Assembly: GCF_015191005.1 (NCBI RefSeq)
Contig: NZ_CP040442.1
Coordinates: forward strand, 2,232,001 to 2,296,000
Direction: 5' to 3'
DNA length: 64,000 nt
From: Kaistella flava (ex Peng et al. 2021)
GTDB lineage: Bacteria; Bacteroidota; Bacteroidia; Flavobacteriales; Weeksellaceae
Of the stretch, positions 18,616 to 26,938 are shown in pieces. The position numbers and the translations under genes are program-made. Under the pieces are notes generated by a model. It worked only from the letters and a program-made list of their open reading frames with translations. It ran no database searches and had not been told where the DNA came from. Each line of letters starts with the position of its first letter. Position 1 is the stretch's first letter.

Positions 18616-19827
18616 CTATCTCACCGGCGTTCTAAACTCACCATAAGCCAACAAGCCATCGTAACTTCTACCGAAAGGTTGGTAATATAAAAAGGCTTGA
18701 TACAAATTTTCTGTCTGCCAGAAATTACCGTTTATTTCTCCTAGATTCAAAGTTCCATCAGCATTTTTGGTAGCTAAAACATAGTTGTAGAATCCCTGTT
18801 TTAAATAGATTTTTGCGATATATTTTTTTGCAGTTTCATCATAAATCATCTGGTTTTCTTTAGTCGCTTTAAAGTCGTTAAAACCACCAACGACATAAAT
18901 TTCTTTATTGGTTTTTTCTGAATCTAAAGAGAAAGTGACCCAAGAGTAATCCGCTTCTCTTTCCGCATTTCTTTCAATACCCAAATCATTTCTACGGAAA
19001 TAATAAGCGCCATTCACGTCTGGCTGATATTGATAATTCATTGGGAACGCCCAAACTGAGTGAAGATACGTATAATTCACACCATCTACATTTTCTGACT
19101 GAGCGACCATATCAAATGGCTGATTCATATTCTTATTATCAAAATAATAAAATTCGTTATTACCCGGAAAGACCAAATTCATTTGTTGAAAAAGAATTTT
19201 ATTACCCAGCGAAGAACTTTGTTTTTGATTATAAACGCCCATGTTCCAGTTATTATTTTGAATGACATTTAATGTCAAAGAATTGAGATTAGAACTCATC
19301 GCCGAACTGTTTCCAATCGCCTGCACTTCTACTCTTTGGTTGATGTTTGGATTTCTCGCATCCGAAGTTCGGGTAACATTTACACCCACATTTGCACCAT
19401 CTTCTACCACACAAAATCTTTTAGTGAAAAGTGGTTTACTCGCTGAATCCTGATAAACAACCAATTCAAAATTACCGGAAATCTTCGGCTGAATCTTATC
19501 GTTCGGGAACGTCAATGTGTAATTGGTATAAGCCTGCAAAGTATTGAACGAATATTGAAATTGGTCAATCATTCCATTTAAACTTCCATTCGCGAATTCG
19601 GTGAAAAACAAACCATCATCTTTCCAATTACGGTCAAAATGTTTTAACGTGTATCGGTAGATATTACTGGAATTCGACAAATCATCAAAACGCAAAATCA
19701 ACTGTTCATTAAAACCGATAACCGGCGTTTCGTCATTGGTTTGCGGATTGAACATTTGAACGCTGCGAATATCCTGTGCAAAGAAAAATGCACTGAAACA
19801 CAAAAGGAAAGATTGTAAATATTTCAT
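18616..19827 (-). CDS. Type IX secretion system plug-like protein (DUF5103)
   Basis: 403 aa with a signal peptide (MKYLQSFLLCFSAFFFAQD). This family corresponds to the plug that closes the SprA translocon of the type IX system when no substrate is engaged (family knowledge). Recognisable segments are SVQMFNPQTNDETPVIGF at the start, LKHFDRNWKDD, VYQDS and the C-terminal YEPFG-like YYQPFGRSYDGLLAYGEFRT end. Together with the PorP/SprF paralog at 2.2-3.2 kb it shows that this organism has a type IX system. Confidence 0.87.
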   Translation of the reverse strand: MKYLQSFLLCFSAFFFAQDIRSVQMFNPQTNDETPVIGFNEQLILRFDDLSNSSNIYRYTLKHFDRNWKDDGLFFTEFANGSLNGMIDQFQYSFNTLQAYTNYTLTFPNDKIQPKISGNFELVVYQDSASKPLFTKRFCVVEDGANVGVNVTRTSDARNPNINQRVEVQAIGNSSAMSSNLNSLTLNVIQNNNWNMGVYNQKQSSSLGNKILFQQMNLVFPGNNEFYYFDNKNMNQPFDMVAQSENVDGVNYTYLHSVWAFPMNYQYQPDVNGAYYFRRNDLGIERNAEREADYSWVTFSLDSEKTNKEIYVVGGFNDFKATKENQMIYDETAKKYIAKIYLKQGFYNYVLATKNADGTLNLGEINGNFWQTENLYQAFLYYQPFGRSYDGLLAYGEFRTPVR

Positions 19828-19894
19828 TGATACGAAGATAACAATTTTTGGTGAGGTGATGAGTTATTGATACGATGATTTGCTGATTAAAAAG

Positions 19895-19965
19895 AAAACC
19901 CTTTCAGCCTTTGGAAGGCTGAAAGGGTTTAGCGTCGGCAAAAAAAATTGCCCAAAATATTCAGT
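19895..19965. repeat. Hairpin repeat element, copy 2 (inverted relative to 9.7 kb)
   Basis: AAACCCTTTCAGCCTTTGG...GGCTGAAAGGGTTTAGCG forms a 16-bp stem. The right flank (TTTAGCGTCGGCAA, then ATTGCCCAAAATAT) is the reverse complement of the left flank of 9691-9760. Confidence 0.8.
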
Positions 19966-19967
19966 GC

Positions 19968-20003
19968 CTTACTTGGCTCTTTTACCTTTTTACTTGGCTC
20001 TTT
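19968..20003. repeat. TACTTGGCTCTTTT direct repeat
   Basis: Two tandem copies of TACTTGGCTCTTTTACC/CTACAG abut the ribB stop. The complementary unit AAGAGCCAAGTA also occurs at 33605-33662 and, shortened, at 2097-2130. Confidence 0.7.
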
Positions 20004-21125
20004 CTACAGTTCAACCATTTCGGTTACTTCCACATCATAACCACCTACCAAAGGTTTTTGGCTAGTATTTTGGGTAATAACTCTAAATTTATTGATCCCC
20101 AAATTCTTTAAGATCTGAGTTCCAATTCCGTAGTCGTGGAAATTAGAAGCCAAAGTTGGACGCTTTTCCTGACCATCCTGGAAATCCAAAAACTGCTGCA
20201 ATTTGCGCATCGTGTTTTCAGAATTCGAAACATTATTAATAAAAATAATCGCTCCTTTTCCTTCCGCATTAATCATCGACGTTACTTTTTCAAGCAATGG
20301 TTTTTCACCTGTAGTCAATCTGCTCAAAACATCGAAATAAGAATTTGAAGCCTGAACTCTTACTAAGATCGGTTCATTTTCCGCCCATTTTCCTTTCGTT
20401 AAAGCGAAGTGAATTTGGTCCGTACTCGTTTCTTTAAAAGCAAAAAAGTCGAATTCACCGTAATGGGTTTTTACTTTTCTTTCTTCCAAACGCTCAATTA
20501 AATCTCCTTTTCTCAATTGGTATTGAATTAAATCTTCAATAGAAACCAATTTCAAATCATGCTTTTTTGCCAATTCATACAACTCTGGAAGTCGCGCCAT
20601 AGAACCATCATCATTCATAATTTCGCAAATAACACCACCTTCTTGAAGTCCAGCTAATTTGGTCAAATCAATTGCAGCTTCAGTATGTCCGGCTCTTTTC
20701 AAAACTCCGCCTTTCTTCGCACGCAACGGGAAAATATGTCCCGGACGCATAAAATCAGTTGGTTTTGTATTTTCATCCATCAAGGCTAAAATCGTTTTAC
20801 TTCTATCGCTCGCCGAAATTCCTGTAGAAACTCCTTCCCCCAACAAATCCACAGAAACCGTAAAAGCCGTTTCTTTCGGATCGCTGCTGCGCGTCACCAT
20901 AATATCAAGGCCAAGTTCATCACAACGCTTTTCAGGAAGTGGTGTACAAATCAAACCTCGTCCGTGAATGGTCATAAAATTGATAATTTCCGGCGTAGTT
21001 AATTCCGCCGCAGAAAGAAAATCTCCCTCATTTTCACGGTTTTCATCATCAACAACGATGATTATTTTTCCGTTTTTTAGATCCTCAATCGCTTCAGGAA
21101 TCGTATTAAGTTGAATATCTGACAT
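20004..21125 (-). CDS. ribB: 3,4-dihydroxy-2-butanone-4-phosphate synthase with degenerate GTP cyclohydrolase II domain
   Basis: From ATG 21125 the product is 373 aa. Residues ~1-200 are a complete RibB domain that makes the four-carbon riboflavin precursor from ribulose 5-phosphate: DDENRENEGDF (acidic loop and Glu), RGLICTPL, and the HTEAAIDL segment with the catalytic His. Residues ~205-373 align with RibA at both ends (RVQAS..., DYGIGTQILKNLGI) but lack the zinc cysteines. The position of SECLTGD...RCDCG reads SNSYFDVLSRLTTGE, and the GTP-binding arginine loop is replaced by NNVSNSENTMRKL. The C-terminal half is therefore probably not a working cyclohydrolase. Confidence 0.9.
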   Translation of the reverse strand: MSDIQLNTIPEAIEDLKNGKIIIVVDDENRENEGDFLSAAELTTPEIINFMTIHGRGLICTPLPEKRCDELGLDIMVTRSSDPKETAFTVSVDLLGEGVSTGISASDRSKTILALMDENTKPTDFMRPGHIFPLRAKKGGVLKRAGHTEAAIDLTKLAGLQEGGVICEIMNDDGSMARLPELYELAKKHDLKLVSIEDLIQYQLRKGDLIERLEERKVKTHYGEFDFFAFKETSTDQIHFALTKGKWAENEPILVRVQASNSYFDVLSRLTTGEKPLLEKVTSMINAEGKGAIIFINNVSNSENTMRKLQQFLDFQDGQEKRPTLASNFHDYGIGTQILKNLGINKFRVITQNTSQKPLVGGYDVEVTEMVEL

Positions 21126-21143
21126 TTTACTTTTAGATTTTTG

Positions 21144-21174
21144 CAAAGATACTGAGTTTTAACGCAACCGACAA
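21144..21174 (-). promoter_or_regulatory. Promoter of ribB
   Basis: On the minus strand TTG (21174-21172), a 20-bp spacer and TATCTTTG (21151-21144) fit the Bacteroidetes consensus exactly. The start codon follows 18 bp after the -7 box, giving a short leader without room for a riboswitch. Confidence 0.7.
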
Positions 21175-21178
21175 TTCT

Positions 21179-21312
21179 AATTTGGGCGTCTGTTTCCATC
21201 TGAATTTGTCCTGAGCTTGTCGAATGGCTCCCGCTTTTTTGGGTTTTCTGCCTTGGCTTCGTCCTTTTCAAAGAAACCCCAAAAGGAGCTCCGTTCAAGC
21301 CGGGAGGCGAGT
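21179..21312 (-). repeat. Variable-hairpin repeat family A, copy 2
   Basis: On the minus strand it starts CGCCTCCCGGCTTGAACGGAGCTCC and ends GGAAACAGACGCCCAAAT, as at 17441-17535. The centre holds a different, longer hairpin (TTTGGGGTTTC against GAAAACCCAAAA) and an extra segment with ATTCGACAAGCTCAGGACAA. It lies directly upstream of the ribB promoter. The rest of the spacer, 21313-21446, is AT-rich without visible features. Confidence 0.8.
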
Positions 21313-21446
21313 TACGGCATTTGTATAAATTTCAGTTTAATTAAGTTAGAGAAATACTTTTAACTGCACATTTTTTTTATGACCATCTGATTTACAAATA
21401 ATATTGTCAATATTTTAAAGCTTGACATGGTTCTACAGAAGTTAAA

Positions 21447-22457
21447 TTATAATAACGAATCATTTAGTTCATCAACTGCATTTCTAAAGATTTCATAAGA
21501 TTTCAATCGTGCTTCATTTTCATAAATATGAGAAGTAATCATAAGTTCATCAACTCTAAACAGTTTTTGAAACTGGTCTATTTCTTTTTTTACCGATTCT
21601 TTGCTTCCAACAAAACGATAACGTAACATATTCAAGACGTGGGCTTTCTCCATAGGATTCCAAACTTCGTCCATATCATCAACTGGCGGAGAATATGGTT
21701 TCCTGTCATTTCTGATAATATTGATAAATGCCTGATAAAGTGTTGTTGCTAATTTATTTGCTTCCTGATCAGTTTCGGCAGCAATTCCATTCACGCAAGC
21801 AATGATATAAGGTTTAGGGAAATGATTGCTCGGTTTATAATTTTCACGATAAATCTCAAAAGCAGCGGCCATCAGTTCTGGTGCAAAATGTCCAGCAAAA
21901 GCATAGGGCAAACCCAATTCTGCTGCGAGCCACGCACTATCAGTACTCGATCCTAAAATATAAATTGGGATATCGCAACCTTCACCCGGAATTGCTCGAA
22001 CTAAACTTTCAGAATTTTCAACAGAAAAGTATTTTTGAAGCTCGTGAATTTGCTGAGGAAAGTGTTGATTAATATTCATTGGATTTCTACCCAATGCTTT
22101 AGCGGTTAAACCATCAGTTCCAGGCGCTCTTCCCACACCGAGATCAATTCTGTTTGGAAATAAACTTTCCAGTGTTCCAAACTGTTCGGCAATAACGAGT
22201 GAACTGTGATTTGGCAACATTATTCCGCCAGAACCAACTCGTATTTTTTCAGTTCCATTTGCAATAAAACCTATTAATACTGAAGTCGCAGAACTTGCAA
22301 TACTTGCCATATTGTGATGTTCGGCGAGCCAAAACCTTTTATAATCTAACTTTTCTGCAAATCTTGCTAATTCTAAACTGTCATTAAAAGTATCGTGAAT
22401 GGTTTTGTTTTGTCTGACCGGCGCTAAATCCAGTACAGAAATTTCAAATTTTTTCAT
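21447..22457 (-). CDS. Luciferase-like (LLM class) flavin-dependent monooxygenase
   Basis: 336 aa TIM-barrel flavoprotein of the bacterial luciferase superfamily. ISVLDLAPVRQNKT at the N-terminus, RFWLAEHHNMASIASSATSVLIG, VGSGGIMLPNHSSLVIAEQFGTLESLFPNRIDLGVGRAPGTD and YILGSSTDSAWLAAELGLPYAFAGHF are family signatures (YhbW/MsnO8-like group). It uses reduced FMN; the substrate is not predictable. It is single, divergent from the DUF4403 gene. Confidence 0.88.
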   Translation of the reverse strand: MKKFEISVLDLAPVRQNKTIHDTFNDSLELARFAEKLDYKRFWLAEHHNMASIASSATSVLIGFIANGTEKIRVGSGGIMLPNHSSLVIAEQFGTLESLFPNRIDLGVGRAPGTDGLTAKALGRNPMNINQHFPQQIHELQKYFSVENSESLVRAIPGEGCDIPIYILGSSTDSAWLAAELGLPYAFAGHFAPELMAAAFEIYRENYKPSNHFPKPYIIACVNGIAAETDQEANKLATTLYQAFINIIRNDRKPYSPPVDDMDEVWNPMEKAHVLNMLRYRFVGSKESVKKEIDQFQKLFRVDELMITSHIYENEARLKSYEIFRNAVDELNDSLL

Positions 22458-22529
22458 AGTTATAAGGTACGAAATCCAATTTATTTTTCAAAATATATTC
22501 AGTTTAAAGAATCGATAGGTCTTATCGAT

Positions 22530-22562
22530 TTGAAAAATTTTTAATCTTGGATTATATTTTTG
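22530..22562 (+). promoter_or_regulatory. Promoter of the DUF4403 gene
   Basis: TTG (22530-22532), a 22-bp spacer and TATTTTTG (22555-22562), about 50 bp before the ATG at 22614. A short direct repeat TTATGCAAATT follows the -7 box. Confidence 0.6.
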
Positions 22563-22613
22563 CCTGCATTATGCAAATTTTATGCAAATTTGCGTTTCAC
22601 TGAAAATATAAAA

Positions 22614-23990
22614 ATGCGAAACTTTCTTATACTATTCATTCTACTTTTTGGTTCGAAAATATTTTCCCAACAAATGGGTGAGAATTCATCAGTCCCCGTT
22701 TATAATTTTCCAAAAATAAAATCATCGATCTCGATGCCGGTTAAAATTCCGTTAGCTGAAATCGGAAATATTATTAATAATTCGGTGCCGACTTTAATTT
22801 TTCAAGATGATTCTTATACCGATAATGACAATGATCAGTTCAAAGTAAAAGTCTGGAAAACGCGTCCAATTCGGTTAGTTGGTGGAACAAAGCAAAATTT
22901 ACTTATCGAAGTTCCTTTAAAAATATGGGCAGAAAAAGGAATCGGAACATTGGGACTTTATAATTATCAAAGCACGACTTTTGAGACCGTGATGTATTTT
23001 AATACACAGCTCTCTTTTAATAATAACTGGACGATGGTTACCAAAACTTCGCCGATGGGCTTTAAATGGGTGACAAAACCAGTGCTCGATTATGGAAGAA
23101 TAAAAGTTCCAATCACTTCATTAGTTGAATCAAGTTTGAAAAAACAACAAGCGGACTTTTGTAAAACTATCGATGATATGATGTTGGATCAACTGAACTT
23201 TCAACAATATGCGATTATGGCGTGGAATCAATTTTCAGAGCCATTTCAGGTTTCTGAAGAATATAATACTTGGTTGAAAATCACACCTATCAGCATTAAT
23301 ATTACACCACTCGTTTTTTACGGAAATCGAATAGATGCTAATATCGGGATTGATACTTACTCAGAAACTTTTACCGGAAGAAAACCTGGCTCTTCACCTT
23401 TGATAAAAACAGTTGCTAATTTTAATTCTGTACAGCAACTTCCGCAATCTTTTTTATTGCAAACTACCGTGAATATTCCTTTCAGTGAAGCGACCGCTAT
23501 TGCTGAAAAAATGTTTTTAGGAAAAGAATTTGATTTTAGAGAAGGGAAGTCGAAAGTAAAAATAACCTCAATTAATGTTTACGGAGAAGATGACCGAATC
23601 ATCATCGAAGCACAGACAGAAGGTGCAATCGAAGGAACTTCTTTCATCACTGGAATTCCTGTTTACGATGAATTGAAAAGAAAAATTGTTTTATCTGACA
23701 CGAAATTTAAATTGAAAACAAAAAACATTTTGTATAAAACGGCAACGCTTTTATTTCAAAGGAAAATCGTAAAAATGATTGAAGATGAATATGGAATTCC
23801 GACCGCGGAACTCGAAGATTCGTCCAGGAAAAGTATCGAAGAAACCTTTAACAAAGAATATTACAAAGGTTTAAAGATGAAAGGAAAAGTATTTAAATTA
23901 ACCCCGTCAAAAATCATTCTAAATCCTTTCGGAATTACAGCAGTGATTGACACACAAGCACAATTAGAGCTTTTGGTAAAGGGAATGTAA
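22614..23990 (+). CDS. DUF4403 family exported protein
   Basis: From ATG 22614 the product is 458 aa. MRNFLILFILLFGSKIFSQQ is a signal peptide; the frame extends 18 codons further upstream but that part has no signal character. DUF4403 features visible are VPLAEIGNIINNSVP-like start, KVWKTRPIRL, then WGTKPVLDY-like WVTKPVLDYGRIKVPI, and repeated beta-rich segments to GITAVIDTQAQLELLVKG. The family resembles lipid-binding TULIP/BPI-like folds, but function is not established. It is 30 bp from the RDD gene, probably co-transcribed. Confidence 0.82.
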   Translation: MRNFLILFILLFGSKIFSQQMGENSSVPVYNFPKIKSSISMPVKIPLAEIGNIINNSVPTLIFQDDSYTDNDNDQFKVKVWKTRPIRLVGGTKQNLLIEVPLKIWAEKGIGTLGLYNYQSTTFETVMYFNTQLSFNNNWTMVTKTSPMGFKWVTKPVLDYGRIKVPITSLVESSLKKQQADFCKTIDDMMLDQLNFQQYAIMAWNQFSEPFQVSEEYNTWLKITPISINITPLVFYGNRIDANIGIDTYSETFTGRKPGSSPLIKTVANFNSVQQLPQSFLLQTTVNIPFSEATAIAEKMFLGKEFDFREGKSKVKITSINVYGEDDRIIIEAQTEGAIEGTSFITGIPVYDELKRKIVLSDTKFKLKTKNILYKTATLLFQRKIVKMIEDEYGIPTAELEDSSRKSIEETFNKEYYKGLKMKGKVFKLTPSKIILNPFGITAVIDTQAQLELLVKGM

Positions 23991-24020
23991 TGAATTAAAA
24001 TAAAAACTAAAAAAATTGAT

Positions 24021-24530
24021 ATGGCAAGAGTTTTACAAGTTGTTGAAAGACATAAAGCAGATAAAGGGTATCGCTTTCTAAATTACATCATTGACCTCGC
24101 ATTTGCAATGGTCATTATTTGGGCCTTGATCCTGGCGTTTGTATTGGCAAAATATTTTATTATGGGCGCAGATATCGAACAGTCCATCGATCAGATTTCA
24201 GATATGAATCCATTAATCGATCGTATCGGAACAGTTTTAATGTGTTCGTTCATCTTATTTCTAGTGGAGAAATTCAGTAACGGAAGAAGTTTAGGTAAAT
24301 TAATCACGGGAACTAAAGTGGTAAAAGCTGATGGAAGTGAATTAACGACGGATGATTTACTCAAAAGAAATTTCACACGCGCAGTTCCTTTTGACCAGCT
24401 TTCATTTTTGGGAAACAGCGGCTGGCACGACAACTGGTCGAATACCCGAGTGGTTAGAGTGAAGGACTATGAGCTTGCTAGAAACATGCAAAATGACATC
24501 GAAAGTCTTGGTATTAAAGAAAATATTTAA
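24021..24530 (+). CDS. RDD family membrane protein
   Basis: 169 aa with two strong membrane segments (about 28-50 and 72-85), and the RDD-type segments RFLNYIIDLAFAM and NGRSLGKLITGTKVV. The N-terminal RFLNYIID replaces the canonical R-DD triplet only partly (R...D). Family function is mostly unknown; some members are Na+/H+ antiporters. It shares a transcription unit with the DUF4403 gene and is followed by tRNA-Cys. Confidence 0.82.
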   Translation: MARVLQVVERHKADKGYRFLNYIIDLAFAMVIIWALILAFVLAKYFIMGADIEQSIDQISDMNPLIDRIGTVLMCSFILFLVEKFSNGRSLGKLITGTKVVKADGSELTTDDLLKRNFTRAVPFDQLSFLGNSGWHDNWSNTRVVRVKDYELARNMQNDIESLGIKENI

Positions 24531-24559
24531 TTTTATTTCTCTTAAAAAATAAAAAGTCC

Positions 24560-24567
24560 TATATTTG
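24560..24567 (+). promoter_or_regulatory. -7 box of tRNA-Cys
   Basis: TATATTTG, 11 bp before the tRNA 5' end, is the right distance for a transcript starting close to the mature end. No TTG at -33. Confidence 0.5.
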
Positions 24568-24578
24568 CAATCCCAAAT

Positions 24579-24649
24579 GGTTCTTTGGCCGAGTGGTTAG
24601 GCAGTGGTCTGCAACACCATCTACAGCGGTTCGAATCCGCTAGGAACCT
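24579..24649 (+). tRNA. tRNA-Cys (anticodon GCA)
   Basis: 71 nt cloverleaf: acceptor GGTTCTT/AGGAACC, D-arm GCCGAGTGGTTAGGC, anticodon loop CTGCAAC with GCA, T-arm GCGGTTCGAATCCGC, and U as discriminator base, which is the Cys identity base. CCA is not encoded. Confidence 0.95.
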
Positions 24650-24651
24650 CT

Positions 24652-24697
24652 AAAACCCTATTAATCTGCTCGTAAGATTTTTAGGGTTTTTCTTTTT
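24652..24697 (+). terminator. Terminator of tRNA-Cys
   Basis: AAAACCCTA (24652-24660) pairs with TAGGGTTTT (about 24682-24690), with an inner AATCT/AGATT stem, followed by TCTTTTTT. Confidence 0.8.
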
Positions 24698-24803
24698 TAA
24701 TAAAGATTCTGGGAATTATATAGCTGAAGTTCAATGTTTTCAATCAGTCGCTTTAAATCTTACTTTTATTTTCTACATTTGTTTTAACTACTAATTGCGA
24801 ATA

Positions 24804-26090
24804 ATGAATAATTATTTTAATCTTCATCTCGGTGAAGAAGAAAAAGAGAAGGTCTTGACGAATATTCACAGCAGCATTTCTTTTTCTGGTGCAAATGTCT
24901 GGATTTTGGCGTGTGCAATTATGATTGCATCTGTCGGTTTGAATGTAAATTCTACCGCTGTGGTCATTGGTGCAATGCTTATTTCCCCCTTAATGTCTCC
25001 TATCGTTGGAGCAGGATTCGCTTTGGCTATGTTTGATTTTGCTCTTTTAAGAAAGTCCTTAAAAAACCTTTTGATTTCAACATTAGTGGGATTAGCAGTC
25101 TCGTTAATCTATTTCTTATTAAGTCCTTATAAAGAAGCACAATCGGAAATTCTCGCGAGAACATCACCGAATATCTATGATGTTTTAATTGCCTTTTTTG
25201 GTGGATTAGTCGGTGTAATTGCAGTAACGAGAGTCGAAAAAGGAAATCCAATTCCAGGTGTTGCGATTGCGACTGCCTTGATGCCGCCACTTTGTACTGC
25301 CGGTTATGGATTAGCAACTGGTAATTTTTCTTTTTTTGGTGGTGCACTTTTTCTCTATGCCATCAATTGTGTTTTTATTTGCATTGCGACTTACTTTATT
25401 GTGAAATTATTAAAATATCCTTCAGTCGGTTTTGTAGATGCGAAACGGGAGAAAAAGGTAAAAATCTGGATTACGGTTATTACTATTTTAATGATTGTAC
25501 CAAGTGTTTTCTTTGCTTACCAGTTTATTCAACAACAACGTTTTCAGGAAAAAGTAAAATTGTACGTTCAGAAAGAGTTTGAATCGAAAGGAAACATAAT
25601 TGTTTATCAAAAAACAAATTATACTTCTCCTGCCACACCACGAACAATTGAACTGGCCTTTTTAAATCGGAAATTTACTACAGGACAAATTGAAGATGAA
25701 AATAAAAAACTGATCAGCCTGGGACTACCAAATACCAAATTAATTATCCGTCAAGACAGTGCTTTTTTAGCAGATGCTTCCGCAAAAAAAATCGCCAATA
25801 ATGAAATCGATGATGCACGCAGCAATTTGATTTCTGACCTCAATGCCAAAGTTGACAGATATTCTTTTCAAACGGAAAATTTATACAAAGAAGCTTCGTC
25901 AATTTTTCCAGATCTAACTTCAATCTCTTTAGCCAAGCCAGAAATGTTTACAAAAACAGACTCTACCAAAGTGATTCCTGTTGCTTTTTATCAAAGTGAA
26001 AAACCGTTTACCAAAGAGAATGAGGAAACATTAAGACAATGGCTTAAAGCAAAGTTGAAAGTAGATACCATTGAAATTTTTAAACGATAG
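24804..26090 (+). CDS. DUF389 (TIGR00341-type) membrane protein
   Basis: 428 aa from the ATG at 24804 (a TTG three codons earlier is a weaker choice). The membrane domain covers about residues 25-235 in six or so segments, with the DUF389 signatures VNSTAVVIGAMLISPLMSPIVG and ATALMPPLCTAGYGLATGN. The C-terminal half (about 240-428) is soluble, mixed alpha/beta, and carries no recognised enzyme motif. Function is unknown. It has its own spacing (150 bp after the tRNA terminator). Confidence 0.87.
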   Translation: MNNYFNLHLGEEEKEKVLTNIHSSISFSGANVWILACAIMIASVGLNVNSTAVVIGAMLISPLMSPIVGAGFALAMFDFALLRKSLKNLLISTLVGLAVSLIYFLLSPYKEAQSEILARTSPNIYDVLIAFFGGLVGVIAVTRVEKGNPIPGVAIATALMPPLCTAGYGLATGNFSFFGGALFLYAINCVFICIATYFIVKLLKYPSVGFVDAKREKKVKIWITVITILMIVPSVFFAYQFIQQQRFQEKVKLYVQKEFESKGNIIVYQKTNYTSPATPRTIELAFLNRKFTTGQIEDENKKLISLGLPNTKLIIRQDSAFLADASAKKIANNEIDDARSNLISDLNAKVDRYSFQTENLYKEASSIFPDLTSISLAKPEMFTKTDSTKVIPVAFYQSEKPFTKENEETLRQWLKAKLKVDTIEIFKR

Positions 26091-26295
26091 TTTGAAAAAA
26101 CCAATTATCTTCAAAAGAATCCAATATTTTAAAAATACGGTATTAACTACAAATCAAATGATTACAATTAATCTTTAACACCTGTTAAAGAATTAACATT
26201 TCATTAACACTTGATTGGTTTCGTTTTTGGAGAGAATATTATCAGAAAGATTACTTGTTAATCTCCTTTTCAAAAACGTATTAAAATTAAACATT

Positions 26296-26883
26296 ATGAA
26301 AGCAACTACTTCAACACCTCAAACAAATAGAAAGACTTTTTCTTTTAAAACTCTTTTTTTAACAGGAGCGGTAGCAGCGATGACGTTGACTGCATGTAAG
26401 AAAGACAATACCGTAGCTGAAAAATCATTAGACCAACAAAAAATCGAATTTCAACAAAGACAACTTGAAATTGAGCAGCAAAAATTAGCCATCGAAAAAG
26501 AAAAAATGGCTTATGAAACTCAAAAGAAAGTGGATAGTATTGCTGAAAGAAAACAAGCGATTGCGGCACAACCAAAACCGCAAGTTATTAGAGAGACTAA
26601 AACAGTTTACGTAAATAATACTCCTAGACAAAATTCTTCTTCAGGTTCAAATTCAGGATCTTCTCAAGGAAGTAATCAAGGTGTAGCCCAGAAACAAGGT
26701 ATGAGTAAAGCCGCAAAAGGAACCATTATTGGTACCGTAGGTGGAGCAGCAGCAGGAGCAATTATCAGTAAGAAAAACCGTGGCTTGGGTGCAGTAGTTG
26801 GCGGTGTTGTCGGTGGAGCAACTGGTTATACCATCGGTAGAGCTGGCGACAGAAAAGACGGTCGAGTTCAACCAAGAAATTAA
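26296..26883 (+). CDS. Glycine-zipper lipoprotein
   Basis: 195 aa from ATG 26296; 27 upstream in-frame codons lack any signal and are left out. FKTLFLTGAVAAMTLTAC is a lipoprotein signal with lipobox LTAC. A charged coiled coil (QQKIEFQQRQLEIEQQKLAI, about 45-85) and a Ser/Asn/Gly linker follow. The end is a glycine zipper (GTIIGTVGGAAAGAIISKKN, then GAVVGGVVGGATGYTIGRAG), as in outer-membrane associated YMGG/OmpA-like small proteins. Likely an envelope or stress protein; the exact role is unknown. Confidence 0.8.
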   Translation: MKATTSTPQTNRKTFSFKTLFLTGAVAAMTLTACKKDNTVAEKSLDQQKIEFQQRQLEIEQQKLAIEKEKMAYETQKKVDSIAERKQAIAAQPKPQVIRETKTVYVNNTPRQNSSSGSNSGSSQGSNQGVAQKQGMSKAAKGTIIGTVGGAAAGAIISKKNRGLGAVVGGVVGGATGYTIGRAGDRKDGRVQPRN

Positions 26884-26906
26884 AAAATCACTTCATATAT
26901 TATAGA

Positions 26907-26938
26907 AAAGATTGCTTATTTTTAAGCAATCTTTTTTT
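26907..26938 (+). terminator. Terminator of the glycine-zipper gene
   Basis: AAAGATTGCTTA (26907-26918) pairs with TAAGCAATCTTT (26923-26934), followed by TTTTT. It ends at the start codon of the next gene (26939), so that gene's leader would lie in the hairpin. Confidence 0.85.

Noticed and set aside
21126..21446. FMN riboswitch upstream of ribB
   Set aside because: The promoter lies 19 bp before the start codon and the conserved FMN-element boxes are not seen; the region is a family A repeat.
24579..24697. Attachment site at tRNA-Cys
   Set aside because: No second copy of the tRNA 3' end and no integrase in the window; the neighbours are ordinary genes.
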